Assembly: GCA_017630115.1 (NCBI GenBank)
Contig: JAGBVY010000114.1
Location: 1-28,239 of the forward strand
Source: Tidjanibacter sp.
GTDB taxonomy: Bacteria; Bacteroidota; Bacteroidia; Bacteroidales; Rikenellaceae
Direction: 5' to 3'
Length of the DNA: 28,239 nt
Shown here: in pieces, positions 7,703-17,393 of the stretch
Numbering within the stretch: position 1 is the first letter of the stretch
Layout: each line of letters opens with the position of its first letter
Position numbers and translations under genes: made by a program
Notes under the pieces: model-generated
Told to the model about the DNA's origin: nothing
The model's input: only the letters and a program-made list of their open reading frames with translations
Database searches by the model: none

Positions 7703-9142
7703 TTATTCCAAAGTTGCAACGAATGTGCGACCAAAGCGGTCGGTAGCCCTAACCTCTATGGTAGCATTGGGATTCTTAGGCTCGGCAGCAAAGAGGTGGG
7801 GAGTCTTAATGGGCGAAATCCACGCATAGACCACCTTCTCTTTGTCGGCACAAAGCTCATAGGCAGCCCTATCGTAGCCCTCAAAGTGGGTCATATCGGC
7901 CGTCTTGACACCATCCTCATAGAGTTCAACTTTCCACTGGCTATCCCAGTTCCACACATTGGCCACCACTGCATTAGGCTGGTCGTCCTTGCTACCGGGC
8001 TTGTAGGCACGCAACTGATAGTTGGTCTGGTAGCCCGAGGACTTGTAGTACCAGCTCACATTGGCGCCATCCACCTCATAGACACCATAGCCCATAGGTG
8101 TGCCGTCTAAGCAGACATCGCCCCTCCACCAAGTGCCACAAACAGCACCCGTATTGTGCTCCATAGGGCCTTCGGCGTGTTCCATATTGCGATTGTAGTG
8201 CATATGGCCCGATATGATGTGACTCTTAGGATACTCTTTCAGCAACTGAAACAGAGCGCCGGCGTTCATAGTCTGGTCGGCAAGAGCATAGCCCGTAAAC
8301 TCGAAAGGCACTTGCTCTGGGGTGAGTCGTGCAGGGATGTGCTGTACAACAAACACCAGTTTGTCCTTTGGCACATAGCTCAAATCGCGCTCCAACCAAT
8401 CCAACAGAGCCTCGGTGTAGTAGCCAACATAGAAGTACTCCCTACCAACATAGAAGTTGTTATTGAGGAAGATGTAGTGGGCCTCACCCCTATTCATCGA
8501 GTAGTAGTTTGGGGCAAAGGTCTTCTCGAAAGTGACATAGGAGGTCTCGAAGCACTTACCATAGTAGTTCATATCGTGGTTGCCGAGGATGCGCCAAACG
8601 GGTATGCCTGCGCCATCGGACACCTCCAAATAGTGGGGGTAGAGCCAAGGCGAGTCACCAACAATATCGCCACAATCAACACTAAAATAGTCGCCACCAA
8701 TACTCTCGGCCAGCTGACGCATATCCTCAGCTATGGTAGCATAGCGCTTGATGTCGTCCAACGAGGTGGCCTGCACATCGGCTGTGGCAAAGAAGGTGTG
8801 GCGTTGGTCATCGTTGGGATTTTTAGTTAGCTTGAAGTCGTAGCTCTTGGTAGCCTCATCCACTGGCAGGAAGAACTGGGGAATACTCCCTTTATTTTCA
8901 ACCAGATAGCCCGCAGGAGTGGAGATGTAGATGTGGCGCGCACGCCTATCGACCTCCAACTGGAAAGCTCCCTGTTGGTCGGTCTGGGCGAAGTTGTAGC
9001 CGTCGGTGACAACCACTCCCTCGACACCATTGCCACAGCCACAACGCACCGAGCCACTGACCTTATTGTGGGCAAAGGCCTCACAGAGCGAGAGCGCAAT
9101 CAGAGCAACGACAAGCATCGTAGTTCTAAAAAACTGTTTCAT
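7703..9142 (-). CDS. Exported calcineurin-like metallophosphoesterase
   Basis: 479 residues. A Sec signal peptide (about 1-24, ending CEAFA) is followed by an N-terminal beta domain (about 26-105, MetallophosN-like). The phosphoesterase core (about 115-335) has metal-site motifs ADVQ (D122, Q124), DCGDIVGD (D159), LGNHD (N188, H189), QHIP (H268) and SGHMH (H313, H315). A C-terminal beta domain (about 345-479, MetallophosC-like) completes the usual three-domain layout. The first metal motif is D-x-Q rather than the classical D-x-H, a known variation in the superfamily. It probably hydrolyses a phosphomonoester or phosphodiester in the periplasm. Together with the NAGPA-type gene at the window start it suggests phosphate on the glycan, but that is inference. 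It lies in the operon 25 bases after the GHL gene. Confidence 0.85.
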   Translation of the reverse strand: MKQFFRTTMLVVALIALSLCEAFAHNKVSGSVRCGCGNGVEGVVVTDGYNFAQTDQQGAFQLEVDRRARHIYISTPAGYLVENKGSIPQFFLPVDEATKSYDFKLTKNPNDDQRHTFFATADVQATSLDDIKRYATIAEDMRQLAESIGGDYFSVDCGDIVGDSPWLYPHYLEVSDGAGIPVWRILGNHDMNYYGKCFETSYVTFEKTFAPNYYSMNRGEAHYIFLNNNFYVGREYFYVGYYTEALLDWLERDLSYVPKDKLVFVVQHIPARLTPEQVPFEFTGYALADQTMNAGALFQLLKEYPKSHIISGHMHYNRNMEHAEGPMEHNTGAVCGTWWRGDVCLDGTPMGYGVYEVDGANVSWYYKSSGYQTNYQLRAYKPGSKDDQPNAVVANVWNWDSQWKVELYEDGVKTADMTHFEGYDRAAYELCADKEKVVYAWISPIKTPHLFAAEPKNPNATIEVRATDRFGRTFVATLE

Positions 9143-9167
9143 AACAAGTTGATTTGGGTTAGCTCAA

Positions 9168-10625
9168 TTAGCGGTTAGCCTCGATGTATTTGTCGATACC
9201 TTTTTTCAGTGCCGACCAATAGTTATACATCTTGATGTGAATCAAATCGAAGCAGAAGTAGCCGTCGCCATCGTTGATAGCAGCATCCACCGTATTGGTC
9301 ACAGCCTCACGCAGTTTTGCATCCGAGAGTCCATTGGTTGCCCAGTTACCAACATCGGGACCACCCGCAAAGGGGCAAGCATCCATCAACACCTTATCGG
9401 CCGTCTTACAGAAGCCCTGAACGCTCCACTCCGAGTTACCATAGATGCTCGTTGCAGAGGCGTATGCACCCACCAAGAGGAAGTCGAGATGGTCGGCATA
9501 ACCATAGTCCTTATAGCTGGTCGAAGCCCACGAGTAGTGGCTGCTTGTGGGGAACGAGGGCGAAGCCCAGTTTACACCCACGTCGTAGTAGCTCGAATAC
9601 CAACCACCAACATAAGCACCAAACTGGATGTCGGCCCTAACGCTATGCACCCTCTGCTCGGCCTTTTCGACAAAGTCGTGGATGGTCTTAGCACGAAATT
9701 CGAGCCACTGTTTTTGCAGTGCCGAGGGGTAGTAGCTTGTTGTCTGACCGGGGGTCATAATATCGTTGGGCCAATTCTCTATCTTCTTGCCAATGTAGCT
9801 CTCGAAAGCCTCACGCGAGATATCCGAGAAGTCGGCAGCCAAGCAGTCGTAGCGACAACGGTCGAGGAAAATACCATCCAACTCATCATAGGAGGCCAAA
9901 TCCTCCAACATATCCAGCAGGAAGGCCACCACCTCAGGGTGAGCAGGATTGAGGAACTTGGCTGAGTAGGCATCGTCGTCGGTATCCATCATATTGGTCA
10001 GTCCACCTTCCAGATTGAGCACCGAGGCCCACTCCTTGCGCGAGCTGTCGCGGAAGAGCATACCGTCTGTACCCAAGCCATAGGGGTAGCGCTTGCCACC
10101 CACCATTGTATTTACACCCGCGTGTACGCGCAAGCCCACCTCGTGACCTGCATCAATAAAGGCCTGCAAATAGTCCCAAGTTTCGGTGCGGTGGAAGTAC
10201 TGATAGCCCCTATCGCTCCAATAGTCGAGCTTGGTAATCATTGGCAGTACATCGGTCTTAAAGAGCACGTCGCCCATAGTTGGACGCACATCTACAACAA
10301 TGTCGGTAAAGCCCGTCTCGGCCACCTTCGCAAGATCCACAGCAATCTGCTCCTTGCTATTGGCATAGTCGGGGAAGTTGGCCGCCGCATCTATCCACAA
10401 GTAGCGAGGTTTCAGATTCTTAGGCTCGTCAACAGGAGGGTTGTCTGGGTTGACGGTGGGGTCGTCTGGCTTTTCGGGGTCGTCAGGATTTTCCGGCTCA
10501 TCGGGTTTTCCTCCCTCGCCCCACTCCCACTCGGGAACATAAGGCTCCTGCTCGGTGCAGGAGGTGGTTGCAAAGGCAACCACTCCCGCAGCAAAGAGCA
10601 TCAGTATTGTTTTGTTCAACTTCAT
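9168..10625 (-). CDS. GHL10-like putative glycoside hydrolase lipoprotein
   Basis: 485 residues. The lipoprotein signal ends at Cys23 (ATTSC), and a long acidic Pro-rich linker follows (about 38-69, repeats of NPDDPEKPDDP type). The rest (about 72-485) looks like a TIM-barrel protein of the glycosyl-hydrolase-like GHL10 / 'family 10 glycosylhydrolase' group. Supporting motifs are RYLWIDAAANF at strand 1, DIVVDVRP, GLRVHAGVN and YDELDGIFLDRCRYD (D250-D260), the last a likely active-site loop. The linker implies the domain stands off from the outer membrane. Position after the DUF5018-type lipoprotein fits a surface glycanase. The reaction, substrate and catalytic acids are not established by sequence. 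It could also be a non-catalytic barrel. Confidence 0.7.
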   Translation of the reverse strand: MKLNKTILMLFAAGVVAFATTSCTEQEPYVPEWEWGEGGKPDEPENPDDPEKPDDPTVNPDNPPVDEPKNLKPRYLWIDAAANFPDYANSKEQIAVDLAKVAETGFTDIVVDVRPTMGDVLFKTDVLPMITKLDYWSDRGYQYFHRTETWDYLQAFIDAGHEVGLRVHAGVNTMVGGKRYPYGLGTDGMLFRDSSRKEWASVLNLEGGLTNMMDTDDDAYSAKFLNPAHPEVVAFLLDMLEDLASYDELDGIFLDRCRYDCLAADFSDISREAFESYIGKKIENWPNDIMTPGQTTSYYPSALQKQWLEFRAKTIHDFVEKAEQRVHSVRADIQFGAYVGGWYSSYYDVGVNWASPSFPTSSHYSWASTSYKDYGYADHLDFLLVGAYASATSIYGNSEWSVQGFCKTADKVLMDACPFAGGPDVGNWATNGLSDAKLREAVTNTVDAAINDGDGYFCFDLIHIKMYNYWSALKKGIDKYIEANR

Positions 10626-10652
10626 AAATGTTTGCTAATAAATAATTCTCTT

Positions 10653-12431
10653 TTACTCCTCGGAGGCCTCGCGGTCGATACAATCCACCTGATAGCCCAC
10701 AACCAAACGGTTGTTGTTGTCGATGCAGTAGAGTGCCATATAGTAGCCGTCTGCCGAGGGCACCAAGATAATATCACCCACAGGAGCTACATTACCACCA
10801 GTACCACCACCCTGCTCATAGAAGGTTTCGGGTTCGAGGTTGAATACCAATGCCGTAGTAGCCTCAATAGTACCACTCATGCCTGCCAACGAGGTCATAT
10901 CGTAGAGGTAGATGTAGGTATTCACAGCCCAAGCAGGCCAAGCACCCGTTGCAAACAGAGCCACATAGCGAGCATTGTTAAAGTGCTTAGCGCTAAGCGA
11001 ACGGTTGATGGGGGGATTGCCAAAGGTAGTGTAGGGGTCGAGCAACTTCGAGCAAGCGAAAGTAGTGCCATCTACAAAGTAGAGAGCATTCTCGTCATAG
11101 ACGCTCAACAACAGACCATCCTCAATCCTCGTACCCAGAGGGGTAAATGCCAGAGGCGAGTTCGATACGGTGTTCCAGAAGGTGGGCATCCAAGCAATAC
11201 CAACAAAGCCTGTGATGGCCTTAACGGTAGGCTCGCTCAGTACACCGTCGGTAATGTGCCAGTAGATGATCTTGTTTTGGCCACCGCCAACCTCAGTACC
11301 CCAGAAGGGAGCCACGATGAGTGCATTGCCCTTAATATCGCCCTGCACCTTGAAGCTGCCTCCAAGAGGATAGCCAATAGTTTTCTCATCAGGATAGCCA
11401 GTAGTGTTATCGTAGGAGAGCAACAACTCAGGAGTAGAGTTCACATCGGAGGTGTGCCAGATGCAGAAGGTTGCGTCGGTGTGGTTGGAGATGAGCAAGT
11501 TGCCTGCGTCGTCGTTGCAAACATAGCCAGCCTCCACACCGCCCGAAAGGGTCATAGTACCCTCTTTGCGACCAGTGTTCTTGTTCAGGAGGATAGGAGC
11601 GTTGCCAGTGCCGGGGCATACAACAACATATTTGCCTACCACTGCAAGCGACTGGTTGTTGGTCTCAACACAAGGAATACCCAGACCCTCCATCTCCAAG
11701 TACCACAACTCGCTCTCGCTACCGGGAGCATAACCGTAGGTAACTTTCTGAGGAGTGGAGTTCTTGGTCTTGATAGTGTAGGCCTGCTGCGAGCCGTCGT
11801 GAGCGGTCACAACCACCTCTTTAAGGGTGGTCAGGTTGATAGTCTCCTCATCCTCAATCGAAATGGTCGCGTGGGGCGAGAGAGCATAATCCACCTTACA
11901 AGCGCCCAACAAAGGAGCGGTAGTGTCGGTGTAGGATATGTTAATCTCCTTCTTCTCCTCGTCGATAATGGTAATCAACTGAGGCTCGGTCACCTGAAAG
12001 TCGATAATCTGTTTGTAGGGCAGTTTGCGAATCTCACCACGGATGACAATATCGTGGTGGTCGCCACGACCATCGGTGTAGTCGAAGTGATTCTCCTTAG
12101 TAAGGTCCAACACACACAAACCAGGGTCCAAGAAGCAGTTGTAGTCCATAGTGGCTGTAACACGCATCTGGGTGATGTCGGTAATCTGGTTGTTGCTATC
12201 CTCAGGGAAGAACCAAGGCACAGGAATCACTATATCCTCTTCGAGCGAAGTCACTTGGGTGGTAAACACAGCCATCTTGTTGGTCGAAAGTTCACCTTTG
12301 AGGAAGGTAGCCGAGACGCTGTGCAGACCAATAGAAGTTGTGGTGGGAGGCACCTCAACAGGCTCTTGGCACGCCACAAAGGAGGTTGCCAAAAGGGCTG
12401 CAATAAGTTTTATATTATTTTTCATTGTCAT
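10653..12431 (-). CDS. DUF5018-type surface lipoprotein, putative glycan-binding protein of the PUL
   Basis: 592 residues from ATG 12431; the ATG at 12425 (MKNNIK) may be the real start. The lipobox Cys is residue 21 (SFVAC), followed by QEP. Residues about 30-225 form beta-rich domains ending in a segment typical of DUF5018 proteins (VVVTAHDGSQQAYTIKT). Residues about 235-592 match the C-terminal region of the lipoprotein at 646-2277 (VVVCPGTG, NDDAGNL, DGTTFA, YCIDNN). It lies directly downstream of susD, where surface glycan-binding proteins are usually encoded in PULs, so that role is the best guess. No catalytic residues are apparent. Confidence 0.72.
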   Translation of the reverse strand: MTMKNNIKLIAALLATSFVACQEPVEVPPTTTSIGLHSVSATFLKGELSTNKMAVFTTQVTSLEEDIVIPVPWFFPEDSNNQITDITQMRVTATMDYNCFLDPGLCVLDLTKENHFDYTDGRGDHHDIVIRGEIRKLPYKQIIDFQVTEPQLITIIDEEKKEINISYTDTTAPLLGACKVDYALSPHATISIEDEETINLTTLKEVVVTAHDGSQQAYTIKTKNSTPQKVTYGYAPGSESELWYLEMEGLGIPCVETNNQSLAVVGKYVVVCPGTGNAPILLNKNTGRKEGTMTLSGGVEAGYVCNDDAGNLLISNHTDATFCIWHTSDVNSTPELLLSYDNTTGYPDEKTIGYPLGGSFKVQGDIKGNALIVAPFWGTEVGGGQNKIIYWHITDGVLSEPTVKAITGFVGIAWMPTFWNTVSNSPLAFTPLGTRIEDGLLLSVYDENALYFVDGTTFACSKLLDPYTTFGNPPINRSLSAKHFNNARYVALFATGAWPAWAVNTYIYLYDMTSLAGMSGTIEATTALVFNLEPETFYEQGGGTGGNVAPVGDIILVPSADGYYMALYCIDNNNRLVVGYQVDCIDREASEE

Positions 12432-12461
12432 ATTTATCTATCTGTGTAACAATTGCATAGA

Positions 12462-14129
12462 TTACATCCACTCGGGATACTGATCCACCGCGCCATTGCC
12501 ATCCAACTCGTCCTGAGGCAGGGGCACGCGGTAGAGTTTGCTGGGGAAGTAGCGGTCCTGACCGTCGCAGTCGATGTAAGTATAGGTGAACTCGTCGCCA
12601 ACCTTATCGACCCTCAGACCGTGAACACGGTAGTTGGAGAACTCCTTCTCCGACTTTTTCAGACGGCGCATATCCCAATAGTATTGACCCTCGTAGGCCA
12701 ACTCCACTTTACGCTCACGATAGATAGCCTCTTTGAGTTTGTCGCCACTGACATTCAGACCTTTCAAGCCAACCCTCTCACGCACCTGGTTGAGCGCACC
12801 GAGAGCCTCCTTTTTCAGCACTGCGTCGCTACCCTTAGCAGCTGCCTCGGCAAAGTTGAGAAGCACCTCGGCATAGCGGATAGAGATCCAAGGCTGAGTA
12901 CTACGCGGGTAGGCGCTCAGGTCGTGATTCTCATCCACCAGCTTACGCAGGAAGTAGCCAGTTACGGTCTTACCCTCATTGATGGGCTTAACTTTCCACT
13001 CCATATAGCCATCCACACCGCCGTCGTAGGGCTCGATGGTGCGACCTTTCCACTGGCAACCATTGTAGAGAATGGTAGCAGCAAAGCGGGGCTCCAACTT
13101 ATCGTAGGGAGGTACAGTACCAACAGCCTTACCGGAGTGCCAAGCGCTCCAATCGGGATAGTCGCCCTTACCACCGGCAATCTCGTAGCTCTCAACCATC
13201 TCCTGAGTGGGGTTACCAAGCGCACCCAACACACGACCGGGATCGCCACCGGGGGTGAAGTTGTCGTCGAAATTGTGGGTTACACCCTCACGGTTGTACT
13301 CATACTCCAAGATAGACTCGGTGTTGCCCTGAGCGCGAGTTTTGCTCCAAGCAGTAGCATAATCCTCAGTAAGCGAGAAATTTTTGGAGTCGATTACCCT
13401 CTTGGCGGCTGCGGCAGCCACATCCCAACGCTCGGCATAGAGCATAGCCCTCGAAAGCAGAGCATCGGCAGCCTCTTTGCTCACACGGTGCGCCGAAGCG
13501 GTAATGCTGGGAAGATTAGCAGCGGCATACTCCAAGTCGCCCTGTACCATATCCCAACCATCCTTCTCCGAGCTCAGGGGCATATCGGCCTTAATCTGAG
13601 TCATATCGTAGTCGTAGATGATAATCTCTTTGTAGCGTTTCATCAGCTCGAAATAGATAAAGCCACGGAAGAAACGCACCTCAGCGGAGTAGTGATTCCA
13701 TTCTGCCTCAGTAAAATTCTCCTTATACTCGTGCAAGTTGCTCAATGCCTGATTGAGTGAGGTGAGTTTGCCATAGCACCAAGCCCAGTTACCCAAGTAG
13801 TAGCTTGCCGAGCTTGCCGAGGGGGATGACATATAGGCCATCTCGTTGGCAAACCACATATGTGTATTGAGCGAGGTAGAACCATATTTCAAGATGTCGG
13901 TCATACCCTCCGAGATACCCACAGCTGTCTGTGCGGTGTCGAACTGACCCAGAGCGTCGATAATATGGTAGAAGCTATTGACGTTCAGTTCGGCATATTC
14001 GGGCTTGCTCCAAACGAGTTTGTCCGAAACGGAGTCGGTGGGTGTGGTGTCCAAGAAGCTATCCCAGTCGGAGCAGCCTACCAGCGACACACCCAGCAGC
14101 ACCAATGCTAATTTCATATATTTTTTCAT
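12462..14129 (-). CDS. SusD/RagB-family outer-membrane glycan-binding lipoprotein
   Basis: 555 residues. The lipobox is SLVGC with Cys19, followed by SDWDSFLDTTPTDSVSD, the usual start of a mature SusD-family protein. Family landmarks include ALNQVRERVGL, YRERKVELAYEGQYYWDMRR and PWISIRYAEVLLNFAEAA near the C-terminal half. The length is normal. SusD proteins form the lid of the SusC channel and bind the incoming oligosaccharide by tetratricopeptide-type helices. The gene starts 62 bases after the susC stop. Substrate specificity cannot be predicted from the sequence alone. Confidence 0.96.
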   Translation of the reverse strand: MKKYMKLALVLLGVSLVGCSDWDSFLDTTPTDSVSDKLVWSKPEYAELNVNSFYHIIDALGQFDTAQTAVGISEGMTDILKYGSTSLNTHMWFANEMAYMSSPSASSASYYLGNWAWCYGKLTSLNQALSNLHEYKENFTEAEWNHYSAEVRFFRGFIYFELMKRYKEIIIYDYDMTQIKADMPLSSEKDGWDMVQGDLEYAAANLPSITASAHRVSKEAADALLSRAMLYAERWDVAAAAAKRVIDSKNFSLTEDYATAWSKTRAQGNTESILEYEYNREGVTHNFDDNFTPGGDPGRVLGALGNPTQEMVESYEIAGGKGDYPDWSAWHSGKAVGTVPPYDKLEPRFAATILYNGCQWKGRTIEPYDGGVDGYMEWKVKPINEGKTVTGYFLRKLVDENHDLSAYPRSTQPWISIRYAEVLLNFAEAAAKGSDAVLKKEALGALNQVRERVGLKGLNVSGDKLKEAIYRERKVELAYEGQYYWDMRRLKKSEKEFSNYRVHGLRVDKVGDEFTYTYIDCDGQDRYFPSKLYRVPLPQDELDGNGAVDQYPEWM

Positions 14130-14191
14130 AGTCGTATATAATCTAATGTTTGCGTTCTAATTCTCTTGTGTTCCTTAAATCCTCTGCACAA

Positions 14192-17100
14192 TTAGAATGT
14201 GATAGAGATACCACCCATAAAGGTTTTCTGTTGTGGGTAGTAGCCATTGTTTACGCCGGGCGACTCAGGGTCGATACCCTCAGGCAGACCACTAAGGGTC
14301 AGGAGGTTGGCACCCTCAACATAGAGTCTAACACCACTCAGACCGATGCGTTTGCAGGCTTTCTCGGTGAGGTTGTAGCCCAACTGAACAGATTTAACAC
14401 GCAAGTACTTACCATCCCTAAACCAGAAGGTCGAAGCCAAACCGTTGTTGTTGGTAGGAGCATTGACAGTCAAACGGGGATAGGTACCATTGGGGTTGTC
14501 CTCCCTCCAAGCATTCTCCACCAAGAATACGGGCGAGTTACCACCCTCTTTGAAGGTCTCGGTAAAGATTGTGTTGTCGTCCATACCGTTGTAGTATGTA
14601 CCCGTGAGCGAGATGTCAAACATTGCAGCGCCAGTAATAAGAGTTGCAAAGTCGAAGTTGCGCCACGAGAGCGAGAGATTCAAACCAGCAGTGAGTTTAG
14701 GTCTATTGCTACGACCAGTGAAGGCTTTGTCCTCATAATCGACAATACCGTTACCCGACAAATCGACATATTTAATATCGCCGACCCTTGGACGCTGCCC
14801 CCAAGGCCAAGGCGAGTTATCAATCTCCTCCTCGCTCTGATAGAGGCCATCGGCTACCCAACCGAGCATTGCGCCCAACTCCTGACCAGCATAGCACTGG
14901 TAGTCGGGGGTATCGGCCTTGTCGGTATATTTGAGCCAACGGGCATAGGCATATGTAAGGTTCAGAGCCACATTGTAGTGCAGTGCATTTGCACCCTCGC
15001 CAATGGAGTTCTTGTGGGTCAGCACAAGCTCCAAGCCTCGGCTATCCTGCTCGCCAAAGTTCTCATATACGGGATAATAACCACCCATCGAAGGGGGATA
15101 CTTGCCACCCATATAGGTAAGCATATCGTAGGTGTGGGTGTAGAACAAGTCCAACTCAAAGCCCAGCAGACCGCGCCAGAACGAGGCATCCAAGCCGACG
15201 TTGAAGGAGCGAGTGCGAGCCCAAGTGAGGTTGAGGTTGGCAATGGAGGTAACAGCCAAAGTATTGAAGCGGTTGCCACCCAAATAGACGGGCGAGCCCT
15301 GACCATACTGATTCAAGAATCCGTAGGCGCTCACATCATCAACACCCACCTCACCTGCCGAGAGCCTAAACTTCAAGTTTTCGAGCCACTCGTCGGAGCC
15401 CAACAGGAACTCCTCCTCGCTAATACGCCAACCGAGCGAAATAGCAGGGAACAAGCCCCAACGTTTGCCATCGATATTGCCGGCAAACTTGTAGCTACCG
15501 TCGTAGCGAGCCGTAGCTTCGAGCATATACTTATCGGCGTAGGCATAGCGCAGACGACCAACAAAACCCATCTGGCGAGTAAGCGAGCTCGAACCACTAA
15601 TGGGGCTATCCGAAGGGGTAGCAAAGCCCAACTCAGGAAGCTCAATAAAGGGAAGCTCCTTACCATAGGAAGCCAAGCTACGAGCCTTATACTGCCTCAT
15701 CTCACCCACAACCATAACATCCAAGTCGTGGTCCTCGCCAATCTTGGTCACATACTGCAACTGAGCATTACCAAGGAGCGAAGTGCCGCTATAAATACCC
15801 TCGCCGAGAGTATTGTAGGAGGTACCACGCACATCCTGCACCTTCGAGTAGTTCATCTGGGTAGAGCCATCGGTGGGCAGCGAGGCCAACATCACATAGA
15901 CAGGTGTGGCCAGAATTTTACTCATCGAATAGCCGTGGTCGAACGAACCCATAACGCGAGCCGTCAGACCCTTCAATGCGGGCGACTTATACTCCAACTC
16001 AATGTTGGTCTGTACCTCGTAGCCCTCGTTGCGGTTGTAGCCACTCTGCTCCACAGCAGCAATAGGCGACGAGCCTTGACCGATGTTATTAGGAGTAGCG
16101 GTGGGCAAACCCTGATAGGTTTTGGGCAAGTAGGGGTGCGATGCAACAGCCTGACGAGCAACGCTCATCCAAGTGCCGTCGCTCTCACTACCACCCGACG
16201 AGAAGCCGGGGTTGTTCTTATTGTCCGTACCACCTGCCACAGTGAGTTTCAGCGTGAGGTTGTCGCTCACTTGCGAGTTGATGTTGGCACGGATATTATA
16301 TTTCTCATAGGTGTAGGCCGAAATGTTACCGTGCTGGTTCATATAACCCAGCGAGGCAAAATAGCGCACTTTGTCGTTGCCACCCGAGGTGGAGATGTTG
16401 TGTTTGGTGTTCATACCAACGCCAAAGACCTCATCAATCCAGTTCGTATCGCCCCAACCGTCGGAGTCGTCGCCATTGGTCATCAGGGCCACCTGCTCGG
16501 CAGTGAAGATAGGGCTCATACCATCCATCTCACGACCCTTATTGTAGTACCACGCAAACTGCTCGGCATTGAGGAAGTCGGGGAAGTTGGCATTGACCGA
16601 AACACCCACCGAGCCTGTATAGTTCAGCTCGTTCTTACCCTCCTTACCGCTCTTGGTAGTAACGATAATCACACCACCAGCACTATTAAGACCATAGACC
16701 GAAGCAGCCGCAGCATCCTTCAACACCGAGATGCTTGCAATATCGTTGGGGTTGATGTCGTCCAAAGCACGGGGTACGCCATCGACAATATAGGTGACGC
16801 CATAGTAGGAGCCACGCACCGTCAGCGATGCGCCATCCATACCGGGCTCACCCGACTCCTGTACCGAGGCGATACCGGCAATACGGCCACCCAGCATACT
16901 CGTAACGTTAGTAGCGGGAGCTTTCTGCAACTCATCACCATCGATAGAGGAGATAGAGGCCGTAAGACTACCCTTACGCTGCACACCGTAGCCCACAACA
17001 ACAACGTCGTCGAGCACGTCGGCCTCGGTGGTCATAACCACATCAATCTGTGTGCGGCCACCAACTGCCTCCATCAAGTCCTTCATACCGAGGTACTGGA

Positions 17101-17338
17101 ACAACAACATAGGATTTTTCACATCTTTGGGGATGTTCAGGTGCCAGTTGCCCAGATAGTCGGTGGATGTACCAACGGTAGTGCCTTGCACAACAACCGT
17201 CGCACCAATAACTGGCTCACCTGCCTCATCCTTCACCACGCCACGCACATAGCTCTGCGCCATCAGCGAGGAGGTTGCAAATAGCATCAGTGCCAAGAGC
17301 ACCGACCTACTTACAAATGATTGGGTAAAAAGTTTCAT
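14192..17338 (-). CDS. SusC/RagA-family TonB-dependent outer-membrane transporter
   Basis: 1048 residues from the ATG at 17338. The frame is open to 17416, but only the chosen start puts the signal peptide (about 1-28, ending SSLMAQ) at the N-terminus. A CarboxypepD_reg-like domain (about 30-110; VRGVVKDEAGEPVIGATVVV) precedes the plug (about 115-225; DDVVVVGYGVQRKGSLTASI, then TYIVDGVPRALDDINPNDIA). A long beta barrel ends in the C-terminal aromatic residue FMGGISITF. It imports oligosaccharides into the periplasm using TonB energy, paired with the SusD downstream. The N-terminus shows no extra STN domain, so it does not look like an anti-sigma-coupled transducer. It lies 55 bases after the epimerase stop. 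Confidence 0.97.
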   Translation of the reverse strand: MKLFTQSFVSRSVLLALMLFATSSLMAQSYVRGVVKDEAGEPVIGATVVVQGTTVGTSTDYLGNWHLNIPKDVKNPMLLFQYLGMKDLMEAVGGRTQIDVVMTTEADVLDDVVVVGYGVQRKGSLTASISSIDGDELQKAPATNVTSMLGGRIAGIASVQESGEPGMDGASLTVRGSYYGVTYIVDGVPRALDDINPNDIASISVLKDAAAASVYGLNSAGGVIIVTTKSGKEGKNELNYTGSVGVSVNANFPDFLNAEQFAWYYNKGREMDGMSPIFTAEQVALMTNGDDSDGWGDTNWIDEVFGVGMNTKHNISTSGGNDKVRYFASLGYMNQHGNISAYTYEKYNIRANINSQVSDNLTLKLTVAGGTDNKNNPGFSSGGSESDGTWMSVARQAVASHPYLPKTYQGLPTATPNNIGQGSSPIAAVEQSGYNRNEGYEVQTNIELEYKSPALKGLTARVMGSFDHGYSMSKILATPVYVMLASLPTDGSTQMNYSKVQDVRGTSYNTLGEGIYSGTSLLGNAQLQYVTKIGEDHDLDVMVVGEMRQYKARSLASYGKELPFIELPELGFATPSDSPISGSSSLTRQMGFVGRLRYAYADKYMLEATARYDGSYKFAGNIDGKRWGLFPAISLGWRISEEEFLLGSDEWLENLKFRLSAGEVGVDDVSAYGFLNQYGQGSPVYLGGNRFNTLAVTSIANLNLTWARTRSFNVGLDASFWRGLLGFELDLFYTHTYDMLTYMGGKYPPSMGGYYPVYENFGEQDSRGLELVLTHKNSIGEGANALHYNVALNLTYAYARWLKYTDKADTPDYQCYAGQELGAMLGWVADGLYQSEEEIDNSPWPWGQRPRVGDIKYVDLSGNGIVDYEDKAFTGRSNRPKLTAGLNLSLSWRNFDFATLITGAAMFDISLTGTYYNGMDDNTIFTETFKEGGNSPVFLVENAWREDNPNGTYPRLTVNAPTNNNGLASTFWFRDGKYLRVKSVQLGYNLTEKACKRIGLSGVRLYVEGANLLTLSGLPEGIDPESPGVNNGYYPQQKTFMGGISITF

Positions 17339-17393
17339 AAGAAAAGTTTTTTTGTGATTATTTGTGTAGTTGATTGATTTACATACCACTAAT

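Noticed and set aside
10122..12449. A 775-codon plus-strand open frame opposite the DUF5018-type and GHL genes
   Set aside because: It is again codon-aligned with the DUF5018-type gene and spans two genes. Composition and translation look like an antisense shadow.
14150..17284. A 1044-codon open frame on the plus strand, opposite susC
   Set aside because: It is in exact codon register with susC, so its stops could only arise from TTA, CTA or TCA codons in susC, which this genome avoids. The translation has no family features, and susC itself is unmistakable.
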